DNA of 64,000 bases from Lachnospiraceae bacterium (GTDB taxonomy: Bacteria; Bacillota; Clostridia; Lachnospirales; Lachnospiraceae), in contig JAGAOO010000055.1 in the NCBI GenBank assembly GCA_017623675.1, positions 1 to 64,000 of the forward strand, in the 5' to 3' direction. The translations under genes and the position numbers were made by a program. Shown one piece after another: positions 32,804-41,610 of the stretch. Each line of letters starts with the position of its first letter. Position 1 is the first letter of the stretch. The notes below the pieces were generated by a model. That model was not told where the DNA came from. It saw only the letters and a program-made list of their open reading frames with translations, and ran no database searches.

Positions 32804-34276
32804 ATGGATTTAATGAGTTTAACTGCGGTAGAGCTGGGGAAAAAGATTGCAGCAGGCGAAGTGTCTGTTATGGAAGCAACTCAGGCAGCCCTTGACCGGA
32901 TAGAAAAATTAGAGTCTGATTACAATTGTTTTGTGACAGTGGACAAAGAAGGAGCTTTGGCACAGGCAGAAGCGATTCAAAAAAAGATAGATAATGGAGA
33001 ACTTACAGGCCCTTTGGCAGGTGTTCCGGTTGCCATTAAGGATAATATGTGTATAGATGGAATGTTAACCACCTGCAGCTCTAAGATATTGAGTAATTTT
33101 AAACCAACTTATACAGCAGAAGCAGTCCTTCAACTGCAAAAGGCAGGAGCAGTGATAATCGGCAAGACTAATATGGATGAGTTTGCTATGGGCTCAACAA
33201 CAGAGACATCCTATTACGGTGAAACCAAGAATCCTTGGGATGTGACTCGGGTACCGGGCGGTTCTTCCGGTGGTTCCGCGGCAGCAGTTGCAGCAGAAGA
33301 GGTTCCATATGCCTTAGGTTCGGATACCGGTGGCTCTATTCGTCAGCCGGCAGCGTTCTGTGGTGTAACAGGTATTAAGCCGACATATGGAAGAGTATCC
33401 CGTTATGGTTTGATTGCTTATGGTTCTTCTTTAGACCAGATTGGACCTTTGGCAAAGGATGTGACGGATTGTGCAACGGTGTTAGAAATCATCAGTACCC
33501 ATGACAGTAAGGATTCTACTTCTGTTGACAGACAGGATACAGATTTTACTTCTGCACTGGTAGATGACGTAAAGGGTATGAAGATTGGTATCCCAAGAGA
33601 CTATTTTGGTGAGGGAATTGACCCGGATGTCAAGGAACAGGTGTTGGCAGCCGCAAAGGTACTTGAAGCCAAGGGAGCTGTGGTGGAAGAGTTTGATTTA
33701 AGTCTGGTGGAATATGCGATTCCGGCTTATTACATTATTGCTTCCGCAGAAGCCAGTTCCAATCTGGAACGGTTCGATGGTGTAAAATACGGCTATCGCA
33801 CAGAGTCCTTTACGGACTTGCATAATATGTACAAAAAGACCCGTTCGGAAGGCTTTGGAGCAGAGGTGAAACGTAGAATTATGCTGGGTTCCTTTGTATT
33901 GAGCTCCGGTTATTTTGATGCATATTATATGAAAGCATTACGAACCAAGGCATTGATTAAGCAGGCATTTGATAAGGCATTTGAAAGCTATGATGTAATT
34001 CTGGGACCGGTAGCACCGACAACAGCATTGAAGCTGGGAGAAAGCTTATCGGACCCTTTGAAAATGTATTTAGGTGATATTTATACGGTATCTGTCAATC
34101 TGGCAGGCTTACCGGGTATTTCCCTGCCATGTGGCTATGATAAAGATGGAATGCCGGTAGGAATGCAGTTGTTAGGAAAAGCATTTGATGAAAAGACCAT
34201 ACTTCGGGCTGCGTATACCTTTGAACAGACAAAGAGTTATAAACGTCCGACTGCATTAACGGAAAGGGGGTTATAA
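32804..34276 (+). CDS. gatA: aspartyl/glutamyl-tRNA amidotransferase subunit A
   Basis: A 490-residue amidase-signature protein with AAGGAGGG upstream. The catalytic Lys79 (PVAIKDN), cis-Ser154 (GGSSGGS) and nucleophile Ser178 (GSDTGGSIRQ) are at the same numbers as in S. aureus GatA. It hydrolyses glutamine and feeds ammonia through a tunnel to GatB for tRNA amidation. It lies 12 bases after gatC and one base before gatB. Complete and canonical. Confidence 0.98.
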   Translation: MDLMSLTAVELGKKIAAGEVSVMEATQAALDRIEKLESDYNCFVTVDKEGALAQAEAIQKKIDNGELTGPLAGVPVAIKDNMCIDGMLTTCSSKILSNFKPTYTAEAVLQLQKAGAVIIGKTNMDEFAMGSTTETSYYGETKNPWDVTRVPGGSSGGSAAAVAAEEVPYALGSDTGGSIRQPAAFCGVTGIKPTYGRVSRYGLIAYGSSLDQIGPLAKDVTDCATVLEIISTHDSKDSTSVDRQDTDFTSALVDDVKGMKIGIPRDYFGEGIDPDVKEQVLAAAKVLEAKGAVVEEFDLSLVEYAIPAYYIIASAEASSNLERFDGVKYGYRTESFTDLHNMYKKTRSEGFGAEVKRRIMLGSFVLSSGYFDAYYMKALRTKALIKQAFDKAFESYDVILGPVAPTTALKLGESLSDPLKMYLGDIYTVSVNLAGLPGISLPCGYDKDGMPVGMQLLGKAFDEKTILRAAYTFEQTKSYKRPTALTERGL

Positions 34277-34277
34277 T

Positions 34278-35708
34278 ATGAGTAAAGCATATGAAACAGT
34301 CATTGGATTGGAAGTCCATGTGGAATTAGCTACAAAAACGAAGATTTTCTGTGGCTGTAGTACCGCCTTTGGTGGAGCACCCAATACTCATACTTGTCCG
34401 GTTTGCACCGGTATGCCAGGTTCCCTTCCGGTATTGAATAAAGGTGTTGTAGAAAAAGCCATTGCAGTAGGACTGGCTACGAATTGTACCATTACCAAGA
34501 ATTGTAAGTTTGACCGTAAGAATTATTTCTATCCGGATAACCCACAGAATTATCAGATTTCACAATTGTATTACCCAATCTGTAGAGATGGTAAAGTCGA
34601 GATAGAGGTAGATGGTAAGAAAAAGTTTGTAGGGATTCATGAGATTCATATGGAAGAGGATGCCGGGAAACTGGTACATGACCCTTATGATGATTCTTCG
34701 CTGGTTGACTTTAACCGTTCCGGTGTACCGTTAATTGAAATTGTGTCAGAGCCGGATATGCGTTCTGCCGAGGAGGTAATTGCTTATCTGGATAAGCTTC
34801 GTCTGATTATTCAGTATCTTGGAGCATCCGATTGTAAGTTGAATGAAGGTTCTATGCGTGCAGATGTGAATCTGTCCATTCGGGAAGTGGGTACGGAGGA
34901 ATTCGGTACCCGTACGGAAATGAAGAACCTGAACTCTTTTAAGGCAATTGCAAGAGCCATTGAGAATGAACGGGAACGTCAGATAGATTTGTTAGAGGAA
35001 GGTAAGCAGGTAATTCAGGAAACCCGACGCTGGGATGATACCAAGGGATATTCTTATGCAATGCGTTCCAAGGAGGATGCACAGGATTATCGTTATTTCC
35101 CTGACCCGGATTTGGTTCCGATTATTATTAGTGATGAATGGTTAGAAGAAATTCGTGCAAAACAGCCGGAATTACGGGCAGAGAAGCAGGCACGTTATAA
35201 AGAGGAATATGATATTCCGGAATATGATATTGATATTTTGACATCATCTAAGAAAATGGCAGACATATTCGAGGAAACCATTGCCTTAGGCGCCGCACCA
35301 AAGAAGGTATCCAACTGGTTAATGGTGGAAACCATGCGTTTACTGAAGGAGCATGAAATGGAGGCAGATGAACTTGCTTTTTCTGCCGCTAATCTTGCTA
35401 AGTTGATTCAACTGGTAGAAACCAAGGCAATTAATGGTACTGTTGCAAAGGAAGTGTTTGAAAAGGTATTTGCTGAGGACATTGATCCGGAACAGTATGT
35501 AGAGGAACATGGCTTGAAGTCTGTTAATGACGAAGGTGCCTTAAGGAAGGTAGTGGAGGAAGTGATTGCCGCCAATCCACAGTCGGTAGCAGATTATCGC
35601 AATGGAAAAGAAAAAGCCATTGGGTTCTTGGTAGGACAGACCATGAAAGCAATGAAGGGAAAGGCTGACCCTGGTACGGTCAATCAGATGTTAAAGGAAT
35701 TGTTATAG
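34278..35708 (+). CDS. gatB: aspartyl/glutamyl-tRNA amidotransferase subunit B
   Basis: A 476-residue protein with its ATG one base after the gatA stop. The cradle domain begins ETVIGLEVHVELATKTKIFC and has the zinc ligands CGCS and CPVC. YPDNPQNYQISQ, RADVNLSIR and the C-terminal YqeY-like helical tail (NQMLKELL) are standard. It phosphorylates the mischarged Glu- or Asp-tRNA and uses ammonia from GatA to make Gln- or Asn-tRNA. Last gene of gatCAB; the next gene, a GH3 lipoprotein, follows closely but is probably unrelated. Confidence 0.98.
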   Translation: MSKAYETVIGLEVHVELATKTKIFCGCSTAFGGAPNTHTCPVCTGMPGSLPVLNKGVVEKAIAVGLATNCTITKNCKFDRKNYFYPDNPQNYQISQLYYPICRDGKVEIEVDGKKKFVGIHEIHMEEDAGKLVHDPYDDSSLVDFNRSGVPLIEIVSEPDMRSAEEVIAYLDKLRLIIQYLGASDCKLNEGSMRADVNLSIREVGTEEFGTRTEMKNLNSFKAIARAIENERERQIDLLEEGKQVIQETRRWDDTKGYSYAMRSKEDAQDYRYFPDPDLVPIIISDEWLEEIRAKQPELRAEKQARYKEEYDIPEYDIDILTSSKKMADIFEETIALGAAPKKVSNWLMVETMRLLKEHEMEADELAFSAANLAKLIQLVETKAINGTVAKEVFEKVFAEDIDPEQYVEEHGLKSVNDEGALRKVVEEVIAANPQSVADYRNGKEKAIGFLVGQTMKAMKGKADPGTVNQMLKELL

Positions 35709-35740
35709 TCAGTAGTAAGAAAATGGATAGGAATCATACT

Positions 35741-36955
35741 ATGCGAAAGCTTCAACGAAATATAATTGCTTCTTTCTTATGTGGACTCATGTTGTTGACA
35801 GGATGTATGAAACAGGAGGAGACGATTGTTACGTTTACTAAAACGGAAGATATGAAACTGTTGCCAGAGGAATATGTGATTCCTACACAGGAGAAATTGT
35901 TACAGGATTATCTGGCATCCATGACCTTAGAAGAAAAGGTGGGACAGATGTTTTATGTTACCATTGGTAATTTGTCTCAGCCGGACTTGGAAATATCCAA
36001 TAGTATTTTGAATCTGACGGAAACAGAGATTGGAGTATTACAGGAATATCATCCCGGAGGAGTCATTCTGATGGGCGGTAATATTCAAACGGATGCACAG
36101 GTATTGGAATTGACAACTGCATTACAGCAGAATACTGAGACCCCTTTATTCATTGGCGTGGATGAAGAAGGTGGCATGGTAAGCCGACTGGGAAGTGCAG
36201 AAGGTATTACTATGGCAGATGTGGGAACCATGCAAAGCATTGGCAGCCAAGGAGATGTTCAGGAGGCTTATGCGGTTGGAACGACCTTGGCAGGTGGTCT
36301 GTCAACACTTGGGTTTAATATGGATTTTGCACCGGTAGCGGATGTGCTTACCAATCCGTATAATTATGAAATTGGTTCCCGTTCCTTTGGTTCGGATGCC
36401 AATCAGGTGTCTGGTATGGTGTCTTCAGAGATTCAAGGGCTGCAGGAACATGGGGTAAGTGCGGTGACCAAGCATTTTCCGGGACATGGTGGTGTGATAG
36501 GAAACAGTCATATGAATCTGCAATATGTGGATACGCCACTGGAAGCATTAAGACAGCAGGAATTCTTACCGTTTCAATCGGCAATTGAGACAAAGACAGA
36601 TGCGATATTAGTTTCTCATCTGGTATTGCAATCGGTGGATGCTGAAACTCCCTCTACATTATCGAAGCCGGTTGTGACCGGATTACTGAGGGAAGAGTTA
36701 GGATATGATGGTATTATAATGACAGATTCTTTTCAGATGGGTTCTATTACAGAAAACTATGAACAATCAGAGGCAGCAGTGTCGGCAGTACAGGCAGGCT
36801 GTGATATGATATTAATGCCATTGGAATATGAAGCCTGTTATCGTGGCGTATTAGAAGCGGTACGGGATGGAAGAATTTCAGAAGAGCAGATTGATGCTGC
36901 ATGCATGCGGATATTGAAAGCGAAAGCAGAACGAGGAATCCTTACGTTGGAGTAG
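35741..36955 (+). CDS. GH3-family lipoprotein (beta-N-acetylhexosaminidase-like) with altered catalytic dyad
   Basis: A 404-residue protein from ATG 35741 (AGGA nine bases upstream). A lipoprotein signal ends LLTGC with Cys22. The domain matches GH3/NagZ: VGQMF, FIGVDEEGG, GFNMDFAPVAD, the long KHFPGHG loop and the nucleophile Asp329 in IIMTDSF. In GH3 hexosaminidases the loop ends D-S-H, where Asp assists the acid/base His. Here it reads NSH (Asn255, His257), and the preceding Asp is also missing (GGVIG). The enzyme would act outside the membrane on peptidoglycan or glycans, but activity may be reduced or altered. The gene ends inside a strong terminator. Confidence 0.85.
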   Translation: MRKLQRNIIASFLCGLMLLTGCMKQEETIVTFTKTEDMKLLPEEYVIPTQEKLLQDYLASMTLEEKVGQMFYVTIGNLSQPDLEISNSILNLTETEIGVLQEYHPGGVILMGGNIQTDAQVLELTTALQQNTETPLFIGVDEEGGMVSRLGSAEGITMADVGTMQSIGSQGDVQEAYAVGTTLAGGLSTLGFNMDFAPVADVLTNPYNYEIGSRSFGSDANQVSGMVSSEIQGLQEHGVSAVTKHFPGHGGVIGNSHMNLQYVDTPLEALRQQEFLPFQSAIETKTDAILVSHLVLQSVDAETPSTLSKPVVTGLLREELGYDGIIMTDSFQMGSITENYEQSEAAVSAVQAGCDMILMPLEYEACYRGVLEAVRDGRISEEQIDAACMRILKAKAERGILTLE

Positions 36956-36970
36956 GATTCCTCGTTTTTT
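36932..36970 (+). terminator. intrinsic terminator overlapping the end of the GH3 gene
   Basis: CGAGGAATCCT (36932-36942) pairs with AGGATTCCTCG (36954-36964), followed by TTTTTT. The left arm is inside the coding sequence and the stop codon is in the right arm. Confidence 0.92.
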
Positions 36971-37003
36971 CATGAATAAAACTATATTGGATGAAATATG
37001 GAG

Positions 37004-37357
37004 CTATTCTTCTGTCTGGAGCGTTGTTTCATACTGGTCAAATAAATAGTCATAGATGCTGGCAAAGCCAACGAACTCACATCCATACAGGTATTCACCA
37101 TTTTCTAAAACTTCAGTACGAATGACCTTGACTACATATTTTAAGCAGTCGCCGGAATCATCAAAATGGATAGTGGCATTGAAGTAATACTCCAACGGGA
37201 TTTTAGTGGTTGTGGTAAATCCGATTCCTACTTTCGATATATCGAATACATTAAATTCTGCATTTCCAATACTGACCTCTTCATTCTGGTTGAACAGGGA
37301 TGAAACCTCAAGAGTAAGGGTAATTGGAAGACGTTGAAATCTTCTTTTCTCAGACAT
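37004..37357 (-). CDS. PilZ domain protein (c-di-GMP receptor)
   Basis: A 117-residue single-domain protein. The N-terminal RFQRLP gives the RxxxR c-di-GMP clamp and the strand DISKVGIGF gives the DxSxxG motif, so nucleotide binding is expected. AAGGAGG precedes the minus-strand ATG. It has no fused partner domain, so it acts as a small adaptor, possibly on motility or surface polysaccharide. It lies divergent from purF, and no obvious target neighbours it. Confidence 0.9.
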   Translation of the reverse strand: MSEKRRFQRLPITLTLEVSSLFNQNEEVSIGNAEFNVFDISKVGIGFTTTTKIPLEYYFNATIHFDDSGDCLKYVVKVIRTEVLENGEYLYGCEFVGFASIYDYLFDQYETTLQTEE

Positions 37358-37457
37358 TGTAACTCCTCCTTAACATAAGCATTTTCATTATTATAACAAA
37401 TAAGAAAATGATATGCTAGGGCAAATTGTATAAATGCGACACATCTTGTCAGAACCA

Positions 37458-37487
37458 TTGACATAGAAAATAAAAAAAGCACATAAT
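37458..37487 (+). promoter_or_regulatory. purF promoter
   Basis: TTGACA (37458-37463), 18-bp spacer, CATAAT (37482-37487), 46 bp before the start codon. No purine riboswitch or clear PurR box is seen. Confidence 0.65.
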
Positions 37488-37533
37488 AGTCATGTATATA
37501 CAATGAATATCAAGGAAGACAAGGAGAACGGAC

Positions 37534-39000
37534 ATGTCGGAACAGGTAATGGATTCTACATATGACGAGGAGGAACTACACGAAGAATGTGGAGTGTTCG
37601 GCGCATATGATTTTGACGGGGAGGATGTAGCACCTTCTATTTATTATGGTTTGTTTGCACTGCAACACCGGGGACAGGAAAGCTGCGGTATTGCTGTATC
37701 GGATACCCAAGGGCCGAAGGGCAAGGTGTTGTCCTATAAGGGTATGGGTCTGGTAAATGAAGTGTTTGAACCGGAAGATTTGGAAAAACTAAAGGGGAAT
37801 ATTGGTGTGGGACACGTACGGTATTCTACAGCCGGTGCCAGTACCAGAGAAAATGCACAGCCTTTAGTATTGAATTATGTGAAAGGAACCCTTGCTCTGG
37901 CACATAATGGAAACCTGACTAATGCACCACAGCTTCGACGGGAACTGGAATATACAGGTGCTATCTTTCAGACAACCATTGATTCAGAGGTCATTGCCTA
38001 TCATATAGCAAGAGAACGTTTGAATAGTGAAAGTGTAGAGGAAGCAGTTGGACGGGCAATGAAAAAGCTGGAAGGTGCCTACTCCTTAGTGATTATGAGT
38101 CCCAGAAAACTGATTGGAGCCAGAGATCCTTTTGGATTCCGTCCGTTATGCATTGGAAAACGTGGGAATACGTATTTTCTGGCATCTGAAAGCTGTGCGT
38201 TAGATACAGTAGGAGCAGAATTTGTCCGAGATGTGGAACCGGGCGAAATTGTTACCATTTCGCCGGAACAGGGAATACAATCCTATAAAAATATGTGTCA
38301 GGAAAAACATGCCCGTTGCATTTTTGAATATATTTATTTTGCCAGACCGGACAGCCGGATTGACCAAATGGGTGTTTATGAGTCCAGAATTATTGCGGGA
38401 CGCTGTCTGGCGAAGGATCATCCGGTAGAAGCAGATTTAGTGGTTGGTGTACCGGAATCCGGCAATGCAGCAGCTTTGGGATTTGCTATGGAATCCGGGA
38501 TTCCATATGGAACTGCATTTATTAAGAATACCTATGTGGGAAGAACCTTTATTAAACCAAAACAGAGCCAGAGAGAATCCAGTGTAAATGTGAAGCTGAA
38601 TGTGTTGAAGGAAGTTGTAAAGGGAAAGCGGGTAGTTATGATAGACGATTCCATTGTGCGGGGAACCACCAGTGACCGAATCGTAGGTATGCTAAAGGAT
38701 GCCGGGGCAACAGAGGTGCACGTGAGAATCAGTTCTCCCCCATTTTTACATCCTTGTTATTTTGGAACCGATATTCCGGATGAAGACCAATTGATTGCAC
38801 ATAATAAGACGGTAGATGAAATATGCAAGATTATCGGTGCAGATTCCTTAGGATATCTGGAATTGAACCGTCTGCCGGAGCTGATTCATGGAAGCTGTGG
38901 ATACTGTGATGCCTGCTTTAGTGGTAATTATCCGATTCAGCCACCAACAGAAGATATTCGTGGGGAACATGAAACATTTGAACGAGGCAGAAAAATGTAG
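37534..39000 (+). CDS. purF: amidophosphoribosyltransferase
   Basis: A 488-residue enzyme catalysing the first step of purine synthesis (PRPP plus glutamine to phosphoribosylamine). An 18-residue propeptide precedes Cys19 (HEECGVFG), the Ntn nucleophile exposed after cleavage, as in B. subtilis-type PurF. RGQESCG and HNGNLTN define the glutaminase site, and VVMIDDSIVRGTT is the PRPP-binding loop. Cysteine-rich ends (HGSCGYCDAC) fit the iron-sulfur form. AAGGAGA lies before the ATG. It is upstream of purB with a hairpin between them. Confidence 0.98.
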   Translation: MSEQVMDSTYDEEELHEECGVFGAYDFDGEDVAPSIYYGLFALQHRGQESCGIAVSDTQGPKGKVLSYKGMGLVNEVFEPEDLEKLKGNIGVGHVRYSTAGASTRENAQPLVLNYVKGTLALAHNGNLTNAPQLRRELEYTGAIFQTTIDSEVIAYHIARERLNSESVEEAVGRAMKKLEGAYSLVIMSPRKLIGARDPFGFRPLCIGKRGNTYFLASESCALDTVGAEFVRDVEPGEIVTISPEQGIQSYKNMCQEKHARCIFEYIYFARPDSRIDQMGVYESRIIAGRCLAKDHPVEADLVVGVPESGNAAALGFAMESGIPYGTAFIKNTYVGRTFIKPKQSQRESSVNVKLNVLKEVVKGKRVVMIDDSIVRGTTSDRIVGMLKDAGATEVHVRISSPPFLHPCYFGTDIPDEDQLIAHNKTVDEICKIIGADSLGYLELNRLPELIHGSCGYCDACFSGNYPIQPPTEDIRGEHETFERGRKM

Positions 39001-39019
39001 TATAATCGAAAATGGAATG

Positions 39020-39055
39020 AAAAGCTGTTTTGGCTTGGAGGCCGAAACAGCTTTT
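39020..39055 (+). terminator. hairpin between purF and purB
   Basis: AAAAGCTGTTT-GGC (39020-39034) pairs with GCC-AAACAGCTTTT (39041-39055), with a mismatch near the loop and only a short T-run. It may attenuate readthrough into purB. Confidence 0.6.
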
Positions 39056-39075
39056 GTAATACAAGGAGGAAAATC

Positions 39076-40530
39076 ATGAGTAACAACAATATTTACCAGA
39101 GTCCATTGTCAGCAAGATATGCAAGCAAAGAAATGCAGTACATTTTTTCGCCGGATATGAAGTTCAAAACATGGAGAAAATTGTGGATTGCATTGGCAGA
39201 AACGGAATTGGAGTTAGGCTTAAGTGAGAATGGAAAGCCGGTAATCACCCAGGAGCAGATTGATGAATTAAAAGCGCATGCAGATGATATCAACTATGAA
39301 GTGGCACAGGAACGGGAAAAATTAGTTCGGCATGATGTTATGAGTCATGTATATGCATATGGACAACAGTGCCCAAATGCGGCAGGTATTATTCATTTAG
39401 GTGCTACCAGCTGCTATGTAGGGGATAATACCGATGTGATTGTAATGACAGAAGCTATGAAGCTGGTACGGAAGAAGTTGATTAATGTAATCAATGAATT
39501 AGCCAAGTTTGCAGATACTTATAAGGATTTGCCAACACTGGCATTTACCCATTTCCAGCCGGCACAGCCAACTACAGTTGGAAAGCGGGCTACACTTTGG
39601 ATGCAGGAATTATTGTTGGATTTGAATGATTTGGAATATATGATTAGCCAGCAGAAGCTGTTGGGGTCAAAGGGAACCACCGGTACGCAGGCAAGCTTTT
39701 TGGAATTGTTTAATGGTGACCATGAAAAGGTACGTCAGATTGATAAGAAGATTGCAGAGAAGATGGGATTCGCAGAATGTTATCCGGTATCCGGACAAAC
39801 TTATTCCCGTAAAGTGGATTCCAGAATACTAAATGTATTATCCGGTATCGCTCAGAGTGCACATAAGTTCTCTAACGATATTCGATTGTTACAGCATTTA
39901 AAAGAAATTGAAGAACCGTTTGAAAAGAATCAGATTGGTTCCTCTGCTATGGCATATAAGCGGAATCCGATGCGGAGTGAACGAATTGCATCATTGGCAA
40001 ATTATGTGATTGCAGATGCAGTCAATCCGGCTATCACAGCAGCAACCCAGTGGTTTGAAAGAACCTTGGATGATTCGGCAAACAAGCGGATTTCTATACC
40101 GGAAGCCTTTCTTGCCATCGATGGAATTCTGGATTTGTATCTGAATGTAGTAGATGGTCTTGTGGTATACGATAAAGTAATTTATCAGAGATTCATGAAG
40201 GAGATTCCGTTTATGGCAACGGAAAATATCATGATGGATGCAGTGAAACGTGGAGGAAACCGTCAGGATCTGCATGAGAAGATTCGGGAACACTCTATGG
40301 CAGCAGGAGCAGTGGTTAAGAAGGAAGGCAAAGAGAATGACTTGGTTGACCGAATTGCGGCAGACCCTGCCTTCGGTATGACGAAGGAAGAAATCGAAGC
40401 CTTGTTAGAACCAAAGAACTTCGTTGGACGGGCACCGGAGCAGACCGCCGAATTCTTAGCAGAAGTAGTACAGCCGATTCTGGATGCAAACAAAGATATT
40501 CTTGGTTTGACAGCAGAGATTAATGTATAA
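39076..40530 (+). CDS. purB: adenylosuccinate lyase
   Basis: A 484-residue member of the fumarase/aspartase superfamily with AAGGAGG upstream. The signature GSSAMAYKRNPMRSE (catalytic Ser loop) and HFQPAQPTTVGKRA are present. It cleaves SAICAR and adenylosuccinate to release fumarate, acting in both IMP and AMP synthesis. Its length matches the longer eukaryote-like PurB form found in Lachnospiraceae and not the 430-residue B. subtilis type. It sits behind purF; a LysR gene follows after 24 bases. Confidence 0.97.
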   Translation: MSNNNIYQSPLSARYASKEMQYIFSPDMKFKTWRKLWIALAETELELGLSENGKPVITQEQIDELKAHADDINYEVAQEREKLVRHDVMSHVYAYGQQCPNAAGIIHLGATSCYVGDNTDVIVMTEAMKLVRKKLINVINELAKFADTYKDLPTLAFTHFQPAQPTTVGKRATLWMQELLLDLNDLEYMISQQKLLGSKGTTGTQASFLELFNGDHEKVRQIDKKIAEKMGFAECYPVSGQTYSRKVDSRILNVLSGIAQSAHKFSNDIRLLQHLKEIEEPFEKNQIGSSAMAYKRNPMRSERIASLANYVIADAVNPAITAATQWFERTLDDSANKRISIPEAFLAIDGILDLYLNVVDGLVVYDKVIYQRFMKEIPFMATENIMMDAVKRGGNRQDLHEKIREHSMAAGAVVKKEGKENDLVDRIAADPAFGMTKEEIEALLEPKNFVGRAPEQTAEFLAEVVQPILDANKDILGLTAEINV

Positions 40531-40554
40531 TTTAGAATCATAGAACGAATCAAA

Positions 40555-41436
40555 ATGAATGTAAATCTGGAATATTATAAAATCTTTTATCATGTGGCAC
40601 AATGTCAAAGTATTACTGGAGCGGCTGGGGAATTATGTATTTCCCAGCCTGCAGTCAGTCAGGCATTAAAGCAATTGGAGCAGAGCCTTGGAGCAAAACT
40701 GTTCATGCGGACAGCAAAAGGTGTAACCCTTACTAATGAAGGTCAGACCTTGTTCTCTTATGTGAAAAATGGGTATGAACAGATTCAGCTTGGAGAGCAG
40801 AAGCTGCAGGAAATGCTGGATATGAAGCGGGGGGAAATCCGAATTGGTGCCAGTGATATGACTCTGCAATTCTATTTGCTTCCATATCTTCGAAAATATC
40901 ATCATTTATATCCGGACATTAAGGTGACCGTAACCAATGCACCTACTCCTCAGACCATTGAACATCTACGGGCCGGGCGGATTGATTTTGGTATTGTAAG
41001 TCAGCCGTTTCCGGAAGAAGCACATTTGCGTATTCTTCCGGTGAGGGAGATTCAGGATGTATTTGTTGCAGGTGCTAAGTTTTGGAATTATAAGAAGCAG
41101 ATGCTCCGCTATGAGGAATTGATGAAGATGCCTATCATTTGTCTGGAATCCGATACCAGTACTCGAACATATGTGGATACGTTCCTTGCGGAAAACGGGG
41201 TGCGGCTGGAACCGGAATTCGAATTGGCAACCAGTGATATTATTGTACAATTTGTTTTGCAGAACCTTGGAATCGGTTGTGTGGTGCAGGACTTTGCACA
41301 GCGCTACATTGATACAGATGAGTTGTTTGTATTGCAGTTTGATAAGCAGATTCCAAAGCGACAGATTTGTGTTGTGAATGACGAACGTCTGCCTTTATCC
41401 GTTGCAGCAGGTAAATTAATGGAATTACTGAAATGA
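40555..41436 (+). CDS. LysR-family transcriptional regulator
   Basis: A 293-residue protein. The N-terminal winged helix reads YYKIFYHVAQCQSITGAAGELCISQPAVSQALKQLE in pieces, with the usual recognition helix. The effector domain (about 90-290) starts GEIRIGASDMTLQFYLLP, close to the CysB/CbbR-type pattern. It is located between purB and purA, so it could regulate purA or the purine genes, but no LysR box was verified. The ribosome site is weak, suggesting translation linked to purB mRNA. The effector is unknown. Confidence 0.93.
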   Translation: MNVNLEYYKIFYHVAQCQSITGAAGELCISQPAVSQALKQLEQSLGAKLFMRTAKGVTLTNEGQTLFSYVKNGYEQIQLGEQKLQEMLDMKRGEIRIGASDMTLQFYLLPYLRKYHHLYPDIKVTVTNAPTPQTIEHLRAGRIDFGIVSQPFPEEAHLRILPVREIQDVFVAGAKFWNYKKQMLRYEELMKMPIICLESDTSTRTYVDTFLAENGVRLEPEFELATSDIIVQFVLQNLGIGCVVQDFAQRYIDTDELFVLQFDKQIPKRQICVVNDERLPLSVAAGKLMELLK

Positions 41437-41506
41437 ATTTCAATGGAATTACCTTCAACAAAATTTATATAATTATAAGCTATTCTTATGTCTAGCATAA
41501 ACAATA

Positions 41507-41535
41507 TTGATTTTACTTATAATGCATAGTAATAT
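41507..41535 (+). promoter_or_regulatory. purA promoter
   Basis: TTGATT (41507-41512), 17-bp spacer, TAATAT (41530-41535). An AAGCAC-T-GTGCTT palindrome (41545-41557) lies at the expected transcript start and may be an operator or leader hairpin. Confidence 0.55.
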
Positions 41536-41610
41536 ATACTAAAAAAGCACTGTGCTTCAATGGAACATAGTGTAATAAATGATTCCAAGTGGAATTTTAG
41601 GAGGATTACA

